Shown here piece by piece: positions 50,587 through 59,320 of a stretch of 64,000 bases of DNA. Origin of the DNA: Levilactobacillus zymae (GTDB lineage Bacteria; Bacillota; Bacilli; Lactobacillales; Lactobacillaceae); the NCBI RefSeq assembly GCF_032190635.1, contig NZ_JAVLAS010000001.1:558001-622000 (forward strand). The letters run 5' to 3'. Below the pieces are notes generated by a model. It was given only the letters and a program-made list of their open reading frames with translations, was not told the DNA's origin and did not search any database. The position numbers and the translations under genes were made by a program. Position 1 is the stretch's first letter. Every line of letters begins with the position of its first letter.

Positions 50587-51939
50587 ATGATTTTACAGCA
50601 TCACTTTATGCGGCGATTGACCCAAGCGGTGGCCTTATTCGGTGCCATCACCGGGTTGGCGTGGGGCAGTCAGACGGTCGCACACGCCAGTACCTTAGCG
50701 ATTCCGGATATTTCGGAATGGCAGGGCAAGTTGTCCGCCAGTCAAGTGTCTAATTTGAAGAGTCAGGTTTCCTTTGTCATCAACCGGCGGCAGTACGGGT
50801 CCTCGTATCAGGACCTCTATGCCACCAATAACACGGCCCTGTACGTGAAGTACGGCATCCCGTTTGGCGAGTACGACTACGCACGGTTCACCAGCGCCGC
50901 CAGCGCCAAGCAAGAAGCTAAGGACTTCTATAATCGGTCGAACAAAAGCGCTAAGTTCTACGTGCTGGACTTTGAGGAAAATGACGTGACGTCGGGCACC
51001 ACCAACGCCGCGGTCAAGGCCTGGTACGATGAAATGAGTGCGCTGACCAACAAGAAATTGGTCTTCTATTCGTACCAATCGTTTGCAACCAGCTACGCCA
51101 ACACCGCGCGTCAGAACTTTGACGCCCAGTGGATCGCCAACTATTCGTCGCAACCCACGATTTCGCTCGCCCTGTGGCAGTACACCGACCACAATTACCT
51201 CTCCGCGTTGAGCGAATACACGGATAATAGTAAGGCCATCACGTCGGTTCACCCGATTTCCTGGTGGACGGACGGGGTCACCACGGCACTGAGCCACACC
51301 ACGACCTACGCGTACAGCAGTTATAAAAAAGGCCAACATATTTACTTACATAATAATGCAACCAAATATGTTGACGGTACGGCGATTCCAACGTCCGCGC
51401 GCCAGAAGTTCTATAAGATCAGCAAGGTCAAGAGTTTGACCCAATCCAAGTCGAAGCAGGCCCTGTACATCAGTGAATTAGGAAAGTGGGTCCTCTCGCA
51501 GGACGGGACCGGTTACTGGTATGGTCAACACGGGTCGTTTAACTTAAAGCATAAGCTCTACATCTATTCGGATTCGTCGCTGACCAAGAAGACCGGGAGT
51601 TATTACGTTTCCGGCGATAAGGTGACGGGGAAGGTAGTTAAGGCCCCGAGCGGAAAGTCGTACCGCATCAAGACCAACCTGGGGTACATCTCGGGCAACA
51701 CCCAGTATTCCGATCATGCCTATTACGAATCGCTCAATGCCAGCAAGCAACTGACCACCAAGAAGGCGTTGTACGAATACACCGGCAGCGGGTTCAAGAA
51801 GTCTCAGCGCGCCACCAAGGTCGCCAAGGGCAAGACCCTGACGGTCACGGCGGTCAAGAAACGCTCGACGGGCTCGCGTTACTTCGTCTTGAGCAACGGG
51901 CATTACGTCACGGCGCTCCAGAGCTACGTACAGGAATAA
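50587..51939 (+). CDS. Secreted GH25 lysozyme with SH3-like repeats, copy 2
   Basis: A 450-residue paralogue of the lysozyme at 48331. Signal peptide to about residue 37 (AHAS), GH25 domain IPDISEWQGKLS...LDFEEND...LWQYTDHN, then two beta-rich wall-binding units instead of one: YKKGQHIYLHNNATK...YWYGQHGSFNLKHKLYIYS and a second ending LYEYTGSGFKKSQRATKVAK with SRYFVLSNGHYV. The longer tail is the main difference. ATG 50587 follows AGGGAAG at nine bases. First gene of cassette 2. Confidence 0.9.
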   Translation: MILQHHFMRRLTQAVALFGAITGLAWGSQTVAHASTLAIPDISEWQGKLSASQVSNLKSQVSFVINRRQYGSSYQDLYATNNTALYVKYGIPFGEYDYARFTSAASAKQEAKDFYNRSNKSAKFYVLDFEENDVTSGTTNAAVKAWYDEMSALTNKKLVFYSYQSFATSYANTARQNFDAQWIANYSSQPTISLALWQYTDHNYLSALSEYTDNSKAITSVHPISWWTDGVTTALSHTTTYAYSSYKKGQHIYLHNNATKYVDGTAIPTSARQKFYKISKVKSLTQSKSKQALYISELGKWVLSQDGTGYWYGQHGSFNLKHKLYIYSDSSLTKKTGSYYVSGDKVTGKVVKAPSGKSYRIKTNLGYISGNTQYSDHAYYESLNASKQLTTKKALYEYTGSGFKKSQRATKVAKGKTLTVTAVKKRSTGSRYFVLSNGHYVTALQSYVQE

Positions 51940-51952
51940 GGGGGAATTCAAC

Positions 51953-52603
51953 ATGAACTTACGGACTAAGAAGGTTATGCTGACTGCGGCGACCAGTCTG
52001 GCCGTTCTGGCAACGTTAGGGTCAGGCACCTACCTGACCATGCACGCGGCCAACGACGTTAGTACGGTTAGCCAAACGGCGGCACCCAAGACGGCAACGG
52101 CGGATAGTACCAAGCTGACGGCCACCAGTACCAGCGGCACGAAGAGTAATTACAAGGTCACCTACACGGATCAGCAGGGGAAGCAGAGTGCAACTTTCCA
52201 GAAAAAAACGTTGGGTACGACCGATACGGCCGCAGCTGAAGTGGATTACGTGGGCCAGACGGCCGGCGCTAACGTGAAGTTAACTAAGCAGACGACGGCG
52301 GTGGTCCAGGGAACCATGGGACATACCTACGTTCACTGGAATACCGGCAAATGGTCGGTTACGGCGGTCACGGATAACGCCGATGCCAGTGGGACCCCCA
52401 CGCAATTTGCCAAGCAGGTTAATTCACAGTTGAAACAAGCTAGTTTGCCAGACACCGCCAAGTCGGGATCGGTGACGGTGTACAGTGGCACGGAAAGCGC
52501 CCAGGCCAACACGGTTAAGTGGCAGTCCGGCAAGCAACTCTACGCGGTCAACGGGACCACGGCGGCCGATACGGTCAAGCTTGCGCAGAAGAGTGCAGAC
52601 TAG
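51953..52603 (+). CDS. Secreted lysozyme-companion protein, copy 2, unknown function
   Basis: A 216-residue paralogue of the protein at 49550, with the same hydrophobic N terminus (VMLTAATSLAVLATLGSGTY) and the same core blocks (QGTMGHTYVHWNTGKWSVTA, DTAAAEVDYVGQ, ANTVKWQSGKQLYAV). It begins 13 bases after the lysozyme stop with AAGGGGG upstream. Conservation of this pairing in both copies indicates that the two proteins work together. Confidence 0.7.
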   Translation: MNLRTKKVMLTAATSLAVLATLGSGTYLTMHAANDVSTVSQTAAPKTATADSTKLTATSTSGTKSNYKVTYTDQQGKQSATFQKKTLGTTDTAAAEVDYVGQTAGANVKLTKQTTAVVQGTMGHTYVHWNTGKWSVTAVTDNADASGTPTQFAKQVNSQLKQASLPDTAKSGSVTVYSGTESAQANTVKWQSGKQLYAVNGTTAADTVKLAQKSAD

Positions 52604-52685
52604 AACGGGGGTGTGCTGGTGAGGATCGGCTCATCGGCTGAACCCGCTCGGATGAGTTTTTGTAACCAAACCGAATCAGCAGAAG

Positions 52686-52726
52686 GCTGCTTGCCGCGTA
52701 TTCCAGTCGCGGTAAGCGGCTTTTTT
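52686..52726 (+). terminator. Terminator after lysozyme cassette 2
   Basis: GCTGCTTGCCGCG (one G-T pair), loop, CGCGGTAAGCGGC, TTTTTT. Confidence 0.9.
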
Positions 52727-52810
52727 CGGGTTTTGGAGGTTTAAGACTAGTCAAGGTCGAGGTTCAGGCCGTACACTAAGGGTATTGAATTTTAGCAGGG
52801 GGAATGACCT

Positions 52811-54031
52811 TTGAATAAGTGGCGCCAACCCGAATCAGGCTTTTCCTGGTTCTACCAACGTTTTTTGAATAATCACATTACAATTTTGTTGTTAAACCTC
52901 TTTCTCTTCCTATTGGTGGTGCACGAAGTGGTCCAAAACGGGAGTTTATTGAACCCGGTTTGGCGGTTTATCGGCATCGCCGCCCCCGCAATTATCGTGG
53001 CGGGCATCCTGTTCTACGTGCTGGATCCGTTCGTCCACTTAATGGAACGGCGGTTACATATCAAAGAGGGAGTGGCGATTGCGATCGCCATGGTCCTGAC
53101 GATTGCGGTTTTAGTCTTAATCTTCCTGAGTCTCATCCCGTTTCTAACCCGTCAGACCGCCAGCATGATTGGATCGCTACCGCAATTCGCCAACGATATC
53201 ATGCATCAACTCAATAGGGCTAATCAGCAACACCACTGGTTGACCAACGATAACCTGAACGAAATCAATCAGCGGGTGACAACCTACTTCTCGAAGCGGG
53301 GTTGGAATCTGTTGACCGGGACGCTGAGTTCGATTGGCAACGTAGTGACCACGGTCAGCGACTGGGTGATCACGCTGATCACCGCGCCGCTGGTTCTGTT
53401 CTTCATGTTAAAGGACGGCAGCCGGTTCCCCCGGTTCATCAGCCGAGTAGTGCCCACGGCCTACCGCGAACGTTTCATCGTGATGCTCGACCAGATGAAC
53501 GTCAAGGTGAGTTCCTACATCCGGGGCCAACTGACCGTGGCGTTATGCGTGCTGATCATCTTCACCACCGGTTATTCGATTATCGGCCTGAAATACGCGC
53601 TGTTACTGGGGGTCATCGCCGGACCGTTGAACCTGATTCCGTACTTCGGGTCGGCCATCGCGCTGCTGCCCGCCCTGATCATCGGGGCGATTACCAGCCC
53701 GTCCATGTTACTGGGCGTGGTCATCGTCTATCTGGTCGAATGGGTCTTGGAGACACAGGTCCTGTCACCGCTAATTATGGGTAACAGTCTCGAAATGCAC
53801 CCGATTACCATCGTTTTCGTTTTGCTGGCAGCTGGTAAGATGTTTGGCCTGACCGGTGTGATCTTAGGGGTTCCCGGGTTCGCCGTGCTAAAGGTCTTCG
53901 TCATCACCACCTTCCACTGGTACCAGGAATACTCCGCGTTGTACCCGGACGTACTGCCGGACGACGAGGCGTTGACCACCGCACCAACGGCGGAGGCGCC
54001 GGAACCCCCGACCCCGGCACCTAAAAAGTAA
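52811..54031 (+). CDS. AI-2E family (PF01594-type) membrane permease
   Basis: A 406-residue protein with about eight hydrophobic segments. Recognisable are the long loop between helices 3 and 4 (residues about 110-190, helical, QTASMIGSLPQFANDIMHQL), the LFFMLKDGSRFPRFI motif, ALLLGVIAGPLNLIPYFGS and the late VLSPLIMGNSLEMHPITIVFVLL. The family includes AI-2 exporters and Na+/Li+:H+ antiporters; the role here is open. TTG start with GGGGGAA eight bases upstream. The C-terminal tail is acidic and Pro-rich. Confidence 0.88.
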   Translation: MNKWRQPESGFSWFYQRFLNNHITILLLNLFLFLLVVHEVVQNGSLLNPVWRFIGIAAPAIIVAGILFYVLDPFVHLMERRLHIKEGVAIAIAMVLTIAVLVLIFLSLIPFLTRQTASMIGSLPQFANDIMHQLNRANQQHHWLTNDNLNEINQRVTTYFSKRGWNLLTGTLSSIGNVVTTVSDWVITLITAPLVLFFMLKDGSRFPRFISRVVPTAYRERFIVMLDQMNVKVSSYIRGQLTVALCVLIIFTTGYSIIGLKYALLLGVIAGPLNLIPYFGSAIALLPALIIGAITSPSMLLGVVIVYLVEWVLETQVLSPLIMGNSLEMHPITIVFVLLAAGKMFGLTGVILGVPGFAVLKVFVITTFHWYQEYSALYPDVLPDDEALTTAPTAEAPEPPTPAPKK

Positions 54032-54109
54032 ACTGGTTCGAGAGTTTAGGTTTTAACATCATTAGGAGCAATTTTCTTGATTAAGCCTTAATCTGTTTGG
54101 CCAATTGCG

Positions 54110-54235
54110 GTGCTGAAACGTGCGCCAAAGGGCAGCTGGTTTCGCTTAACCCCAAAATGGTCATTATTCCGAGTTCAGGAATAATGACCATTTTTACGTT
54201 AATGTTCACCAGCTAACCACCCTTTGGCGCACACT
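54110..54235. repeat. Structured intergenic repeat, copy C
   Basis: GTGCGCCAAAGGG (54120-54132) pairs perfectly with CCCTTTGGCGCAC (54220-54232); inside, AGCTGGT/ACCAGCT and the apical AATGGTCATTATTCC/GGAATAATGACCATT give one continuous hairpin of 113 bases. Blocks match copy A (23611-23790) in reverse orientation, but the apical hairpin differs in sequence. Confidence 0.7.
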
Positions 54236-54239
54236 TGTT

Positions 54240-54537
54240 TAGGGTCTGTCTTAAAAGACTAATTTGGAGTATTCAGCGCCTCCGGGCCAGTCAGAAACGG
54301 GCTGGAACGGGGTGGGCACGGCTTCAAGCCCATAGCCCAGGTCTTGAAGACCGACCTGTGTCTGAGTTTCGAGCCGGCAAAGGACACCGGCCAACACTAG
54401 CCCATTTCCCCCCTGAGCCCATTTCTGACTGGCCCTCCAGCTTATACGAGTTATAACAATAAATAAACTGGGTTCTTTTCAGTAAAGGGTAATGGATGAT
54501 CATTTAAATCGGTGATTGAGTTTTAAGACAGACCCTA
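54240..54537. mobile_element. MITE-like element, 294 bp, with TA flanks
   Basis: Perfect inverted ends TAGGGTCTGTCTTAAAA at 54240-54256 and 54521-54537; a TA on each side could be a duplicated target. A second, internal inverted repeat, GGGCCAGTCAGAAACGGGCT (54284-54303) against 54416-54435, has one mismatch. No open frame of note inside. Ends and TA flanks recall IS5-related elements, so this may be a non-autonomous derivative. Confidence 0.65.
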
Positions 54538-54640
54538 GTTTAAGGGCTAGTCGATTGAGCCGAAGAACCACTTAGTCTCACAATTGCACGGTTAATCGGT
54601 CCGCCATGCTATCCTGAAGAAAAAGTTGTGGGAGGAAATG

Positions 54641-54868
54641 ATGATGGCACAGATGGTGACGATTTGGCGGTGGTTAGGTGGCCTGTTGTTATTGGCCTCC
54701 GGGATCTTAGGCGTATTGGTCAAGCCGGCGTTCGTGGCGTTTTCCGTGGGGCCGCGGGGAGTTTTTATCGACGGGTCGACGGCGACGCTTTGCCTGGTTT
54801 TGGGCTGCGGGGCGCTGGGGTATTCGGTCTATTTGCGGCGTCGGTTGAAGCGAACAACGAAGAAATAG
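54641..54868 (+). CDS. Tiny membrane protein, unknown function
   Basis: A 75-residue protein with two hydrophobic segments (about residues 9-30 and 45-64) and a basic end (RRRLKRTTKK), which suggests both termini inside. The ribosome site GGGAGG precedes three consecutive ATGs; the second (54641) is taken here and 54644 is equally possible. It is followed after ten bases by another tiny membrane gene and then the ABC transporter. Confidence 0.6.
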   Translation: MMAQMVTIWRWLGGLLLLASGILGVLVKPAFVAFSVGPRGVFIDGSTATLCLVLGCGALGYSVYLRRRLKRTTKK

Positions 54869-54878
54869 GAGGCACATC

Positions 54879-55091
54879 ATGCGACAAGCACTCCATTGGT
54901 TAACGGTCGTCTGGTTGTTGGACGCACTGGTCCTGTGGTGGTTTAACGACCAACCGTTCTTTCGGGTGGTGACGACCGCGCAGAAGCAGCAGCTATCGGG
55001 TTCCGTGGCGGCGTTCTTTTTAGGGTTGAGTCTGATCTGTGCGCTCTGGTCAGGCTGGCTGCACTGGCACCATCCGGCACCCAAGGCTTAA
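54879..55091 (+). CDS. Tiny membrane protein, unknown function
   Basis: A 70-residue protein with two hydrophobic segments (LTVVWLLDALVLWWF and SVAAFFLGLSLICALWSGWL). ATAGGAGG seven bases before ATG. It follows the previous small gene at ten bases, so they form an operon; the gap of about 110 bases to the ABC permease contains a possible promoter (55140 region). Confidence 0.6.
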   Translation: MRQALHWLTVVWLLDALVLWWFNDQPFFRVVTTAQKQQLSGSVAAFFLGLSLICALWSGWLHWHHPAPKA

Positions 55092-55200
55092 CGGTTTATT
55101 AACGGCCACAATCATTTTTAGTTAACGATAAGCCCCATTTGCTATAACCGTAACATGGCTTTTGACGACCCCTGTCAAAAAGTGAATGGAGGCGACCCAA

Positions 55201-56667
55201 GTGAATTTTTGTAAACGGGCCTGGCTAAATGTCTGGGCCAAGAAGGGCCGGTCGATACTGTTGATTCTGGTATCGGCGGCGATCCTAATGTTCGTCTTAG
55301 CCGGGTTATTGATCCGAAGCGCGGCGATTAAGGCGACCAATCAGGCGAAGGCCGATGTGGGGGCCACCGTGACCCTGTCGGCGAACCGGCAAGCGGCGTT
55401 CAAGCAGATGCGTAAAAGCAGCAGCTCGTCGAGTTCGACCAGCAGCCGCCCTAAGCTGACGCTGACGCCGGTGAAGTTAAGTGACGCGACCAAGATTGCC
55501 AAGTTAAGCAACGTCGGCAGCTATAACGTCACCAGTACCACCTCGGCGAACGCCAAGTCCTACGATACGGTGTCGACCAGTACCGGAATGGGGAGTAGCG
55601 GTGGCGGCCCCGGTGGCATGAAGTCCGGCAGTAGCAGTTCCGGTGACACCCAGATCGATGGGGTCACGGCAACGAGTCTGACCAGCGACTTTAGCGATAA
55701 GCAAAGTAAGATCGTGAAAGGGCGCGGCATCACCGCAAGTGACAAGAATACCAACCACGTGGTGATCGAAAAGGAGCTGGCGAGTCAGAACAACTTAAGC
55801 GTTGGCGACACCATGACCTTTAAGCAGACGACCGGGAGCAAGACCACGGTCAAGGTCAAGATTGTCGGGATCTACAAGGCCAGCTCGAGTGCTTCCAGCA
55901 CGGCCGGTCCGATGAGTACCGACCCGTCGAACACGGTTTACACATCCTACACTCTGGCCAATAGCATCAAGGGTAGCAAGTACGCGGGCACGGCGGATTC
56001 CGTGACCTTTAACGTGACGACGCCTAGCAAGGTCAGCAGCGTGAATAAGGCCGGTAACCAACTGATCAGTACCAGCAAGTACACGTTGAGTACCGACGAT
56101 GCCAGTTACCAGACGGTCAAGGCGTCGATGAGCAGTGTCGAAAGCTTTGCCAACAAGATCGTTTGGCTGGTCGCCATCGCCGGGACCATTATCTTGGCGT
56201 TGATCGTCATCCTGATGATCCGCGAACGCCGGTTTGAAATCGGGGTGCTGCTGTCACTGGGTGAAGCGCGCTGGAAGATTGTCGCGCAGTTCTTCACCGA
56301 GATGATCATGGTGCTGGTCGTCGCCCTAGCGATTGCCGGGGCCGGTGGCAAGTTTGTCGGTAACCAGCTGGGGAGCCAGCTGGTCTCCCAGACGGCCACG
56401 ACCACCAAAACTACGAGTACCACGTCCGGTCAACCGGGCGGCGGTAACCAAGGCGGCGGGCAGCCCGGTGGCCAGAGCGGCCATACGGGTGGTCCCGGAT
56501 CGTCATCCAATAGCACGACGAAGGCCGATACCAAGTTAGCCATCACCGTGAGTGCGGTGGACCTGGCGGAACTAGGCGGCTTTGGGCTAGCGATTACCTT
56601 CCTGTCGATCATGATTGCGTCGGGCGGGATTCTGCGACTCGAACCCCGTAAAGTGCTGATTTCTTAA
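55201..56667 (+). CDS. MacB/FtsX-type ABC transporter permease with Ser/Gly-rich insertions
   Basis: A 488-residue permease: one N-terminal helix (about 14-38, ILLILVSAAILMFVLAGLL), a large extracytoplasmic domain (about 40-300) and three C-terminal helices (about 320-340, 365-385 and 450-475) of the FtsX domain. Two low-complexity insertions are unusual: SSSSSSTSSRP- and MGSSGGGPGGMKSG-type runs in the outer domain, and GQPGGGNQGGGQPGGQSGHT (residues about 410-430) between helices 3 and 4. Start is GTG 55201, eight bases from GGAGG; an upstream ATG (55186) overlaps that site. Works with the ATPase at 56679, possibly exporting a peptide or sensing wall stress. Confidence 0.82.
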   Translation: MNFCKRAWLNVWAKKGRSILLILVSAAILMFVLAGLLIRSAAIKATNQAKADVGATVTLSANRQAAFKQMRKSSSSSSSTSSRPKLTLTPVKLSDATKIAKLSNVGSYNVTSTTSANAKSYDTVSTSTGMGSSGGGPGGMKSGSSSSGDTQIDGVTATSLTSDFSDKQSKIVKGRGITASDKNTNHVVIEKELASQNNLSVGDTMTFKQTTGSKTTVKVKIVGIYKASSSASSTAGPMSTDPSNTVYTSYTLANSIKGSKYAGTADSVTFNVTTPSKVSSVNKAGNQLISTSKYTLSTDDASYQTVKASMSSVESFANKIVWLVAIAGTIILALIVILMIRERRFEIGVLLSLGEARWKIVAQFFTEMIMVLVVALAIAGAGGKFVGNQLGSQLVSQTATTTKTTSTTSGQPGGGNQGGGQPGGQSGHTGGPGSSSNSTTKADTKLAITVSAVDLAELGGFGLAITFLSIMIASGGILRLEPRKVLIS

Positions 56668-56678
56668 GGAGGCGGACC

Positions 56679-57338
56679 ATGTTAAAAACCAAGGATTTAA
56701 GTTACTGGTACCAAGATACCAGCCAACCCCTATTTAAAGACGTCAACCTGGAATTTGAAGTGGGCCAGTCCTACGCGATTCTCGGACACAGTGGGACCGG
56801 GAAGACCACCTTCCTGTCACTGATTGCCGGTCTCGACCGCCCCAAGGACGGCGAAATCTTTTTGGGCGACCGGTCCCTAAAAAAGATTGGTTTGACCAAT
56901 TATCGGCGCCATGATGTGGCCATCGTCTTTCAGGCCTACAACCTGTTCACCTACATGTCGCCGTTAGACAACTTGCTGACGGCCATGGCGATTACGAATG
57001 CCGAACACGCGGGGGACAAGGCCTACGCCGGTCAGATTCTGCGGGATTTGGGCATCGGCGAAGACCTGATTACCCGGAACGTCCAGCACCTCTCCGGGGG
57101 TCAGCAACAACGGGTAGCGATTGCCCGCACCATGGCGTGCGATGCCAAGTTGGTGGTGGCCGATGAACCCACCGGGAACCTGGACGAGGACAACACCAAT
57201 GCGGTGATTGCCCAGTTCCAGAAGATTGCCCACGACCAACAAAAGTGCGTGATCATCGTGACCCACGAACCGGACGTGGCCGCGCAGTGTGACCATCAAT
57301 ACCGCTTGGAAAATAAACAGTTTACGCAGTTAGCCTAA
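56679..57338 (+). CDS. MacB-type ABC transporter ATPase
   Basis: A 219-residue ATPase: Walker A GHSGTGKTTF (near residue 35), Q-loop VFQAYNLF, signature [14 protein letters not shown] and Walker B VVADEPTGNLDE, then the H-loop THEP. The EPTGNLD form is that of MacB/LolD/BceA-type transporters paired with FtsX permeases. It begins 11 bases after the permease (AAGGAGG) and ends the operon. Confidence 0.92.
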   Translation: MLKTKDLSYWYQDTSQPLFKDVNLEFEVGQSYAILGHSGTGKTTFLSLIAGLDRPKDGEIFLGDRSLKKIGLTNYRRHDVAIVFQAYNLFTYMSPLDNLLTAMAITNAEHAGDKAYAGQILRDLGIGEDLITRNVQHLSGGQQQRVAIARTMACDAKLVVADEPTGNLDEDNTNAVIAQFQKIAHDQQKCVIIVTHEPDVAAQCDHQYRLENKQFTQLA

Positions 57339-57347
57339 GCTAACGTC

Positions 57348-57389
57348 AAAGTGACCCTGATTCCCGAAGTTGGAATCAGGGTCACTTTT
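57348..57389 (+). terminator. Terminator after the ABC operon
   Basis: AAAGTGACCCTGATTCC, loop CGAAGTT, GGAATCAGGGTCACTTTT. Confidence 0.9.
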
Positions 57390-57548
57390 GAGTTGCCCAG
57401 CTGGTCTTGGTCTGGTTCATGGGTAGAAAGCCTGTAACCGCAAGCTTTCAATTGGTCTGACCCAAAGATAAAAATGCTAGGTTTGGTTAAAATTTAGTTC
57501 TATAATAATCGCAAGTTTGAATCTATCCTAACGAAGAAGGTAAAGCTG

Positions 57549-58943
57549 ATGACAGTTTTTAGTGCGTATTCGGATGATGACATCCTTGCTGATTTAACTG
57601 CGCGGGTCCAGGACGGGACCGTGACCACGGATCCGGCGATTTTGAAGAAACAATCCTTTAACCCCAACGCGTCCGGTGGGGAAAGCGGCCTGGCCCGAGC
57701 GTTCGTCGAGGTCCAAAGTGTGGCGGACATCCAGGGCGTTTTGGCCGTGGCCCGGAAATACCACATTCCGGTGGTGCCCTAAACGACCGCGACCAGTACC
57801 GTGGTGGGGTCCGACGGCATCGACGGGGCCATTATCCTATCGACCCGGCGGCTGAATCAGATCTTAGAAATCAGTAAGGAAGATTCCGTGGCCGTGGTGC
57901 AACCCGGCGTCGTGAACGGCGACCTCGACCAGGAAGCCCGGAAGCAGGGACTGTTCTACGCGCCGGATCCTGGGTCCAAGCTGTTTTCCTCCATCGGGGG
58001 CAACGTCGCAACCAACGCCGGTGGGATGAGCACCGTCCGTTACGGGGCCACCAAGGATAACGTGTTGGGGTTGAAGGCCGTTTTGGCGGACGGGCGGACC
58101 GTCACGTTAGGGGGCCGGACCCTGAAACAGGCCTTTGGGTACGATTTGACCCAGTTATTCGTGGGCTCCGAGGGCACGCTGGGCATCGTTTACGAAATTA
58201 CGGTCAAATTAATGCCGATTCCGCTGGGAAAGTCGATCATGGGCCTGGCCTTCTTTGAGGACATGGCCGCGTTGGCTCAGGGTGTCACCGCCATTCGGAT
58301 GTCCGGGGTCTACCCGACCATGTTGGAAGCCTTGGACGGCAACACCGTGATTGCGTTGGACCGCTACGAGAAGACCCACTACGCCGACAATAGCGGGGCC
58401 ATGTTGATTTTCCGGTTAGACGGCAGTAGCGACGACAACGTCCAGGTTCTCGAAGACCTCTTGGCCAAGTACCACGGCCAACACGTCCAGGTGACCGCCG
58501 ACGCCGCTGAACAGGCGCAGTTGGAACAACTGCGCCGCGACATGTTACCGGCCGTCTTTGCGGGTCAGAATCACTTGATGGAAGACATGGCCATGCCACT
58601 GTCCCAGTTGGCACCGATGATGGACTACATCCAGCAAGTGGGCCAAGACCTCGGTCTCAAAATCTACACCGCCGGGCACGCGGGCGACGGCAACGTGCAC
58701 CCCAGTTTCGTGTGGCCGCAAGACCAACCCGAAGTCCCGACGGCCGTGCTGGAGGCCCTGCGACGCATTTTCCGGAAGACCCTGGAACTGGGCGGGACCA
58801 TCTCCGGCGAACACGCCGTGGGGATGATGAAGAACCAGTGGAACAATCCCGAATTGGGGGACAACGTGGACTACCTGCAACACCAGATCAAGACCTTGTT
58901 TGACCCGATGAATTTGTTGAATCCCAAACGTAAAATTGATTAA
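57549..58943 (+). pseudogene. FAD-linked oxidase (GlcD / D-lactate dehydrogenase type) with in-frame stop
   Basis: One continuous frame of 464 residues of the FAD-binding-4/FAD-oxidase-C family (usual length about 460-470), broken by a single TAA at 57780-57782 after HIPVVP. The sequence resumes directly with TTATSTVVGSDG, exactly where family members read PxTTxTS, so CAA to TAA is a likely change. FAD motif SSIGGNVATNAGGMSTVRYG, the C-terminal AGHAGDGNVHPSF and GEHAVGMMKN are kept. Intact enzymes oxidise glycolate or D-lactate. The remaining second part lacks the first part of the FAD domain. Confidence 0.85.
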
Positions 58944-59027
58944 CCCATCTCGATTTATGTTGAAAGGGTATAGCGCTGGCTGACGAGAACTGGTTGGCTA
59001 GTGACTTTCCGTCAGAGATTAGAATGA

Positions 59028-59068
59028 GCGCTCGGTTTCCCGGCTTTTGCGGCGGACCGGGCGTTTTT
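59028..59068 (+). terminator. Terminator after the FAD oxidase
   Basis: CGCTCGGT pairs with ACCGGGCG around an inner CCG/CGG hairpin, followed by TTTTT. Confidence 0.65.
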
Positions 59069-59243
59069 GCTGGATAAGTTATAACGAAATATTCTATTAG
59101 TATAATATTAATTACAACGAGATTTCATAAAATCAAGCAAAACCCCTAGACGACGGGGTGGGGGGTGGCGTATCATCAACAAGCGAAGCGCGACCATAAA
59201 ATTCGATAATCCAGCGGACAAACGCGGCGATAAAAGTTACAAT

Positions 59244-59288
59244 TGAAAGCGAATGCAAACGATTCGATATTGTAAAAACAACCGGTTG
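59244..59288 (+). promoter_or_regulatory. Control region of the glucosidase gene (cre-like and LacI-type sites)
   Basis: TGAAAGCGAATGCA (59244-59257) partly matches the CcpA site; CAACCGGTTG (59279-59288) is a perfect 10-base palindrome of the LacI/MalR operator type. TTGAAA (59243-59248) and GATATT (59266-59271) may be -35/-10 at 17 bases. No LacI-type gene lies in this window. Confidence 0.4.
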
Positions 59289-59320
59289 CAAATCTAGCAG
59301 TCCACGAAAGGAAGATGGCC

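Noticed and set aside
50695..51339. A 214-codon open frame antisense to lysozyme copy 2
   Set aside because: The GH25 gene explains this DNA; no ribosome site or recognisable protein on the reverse.
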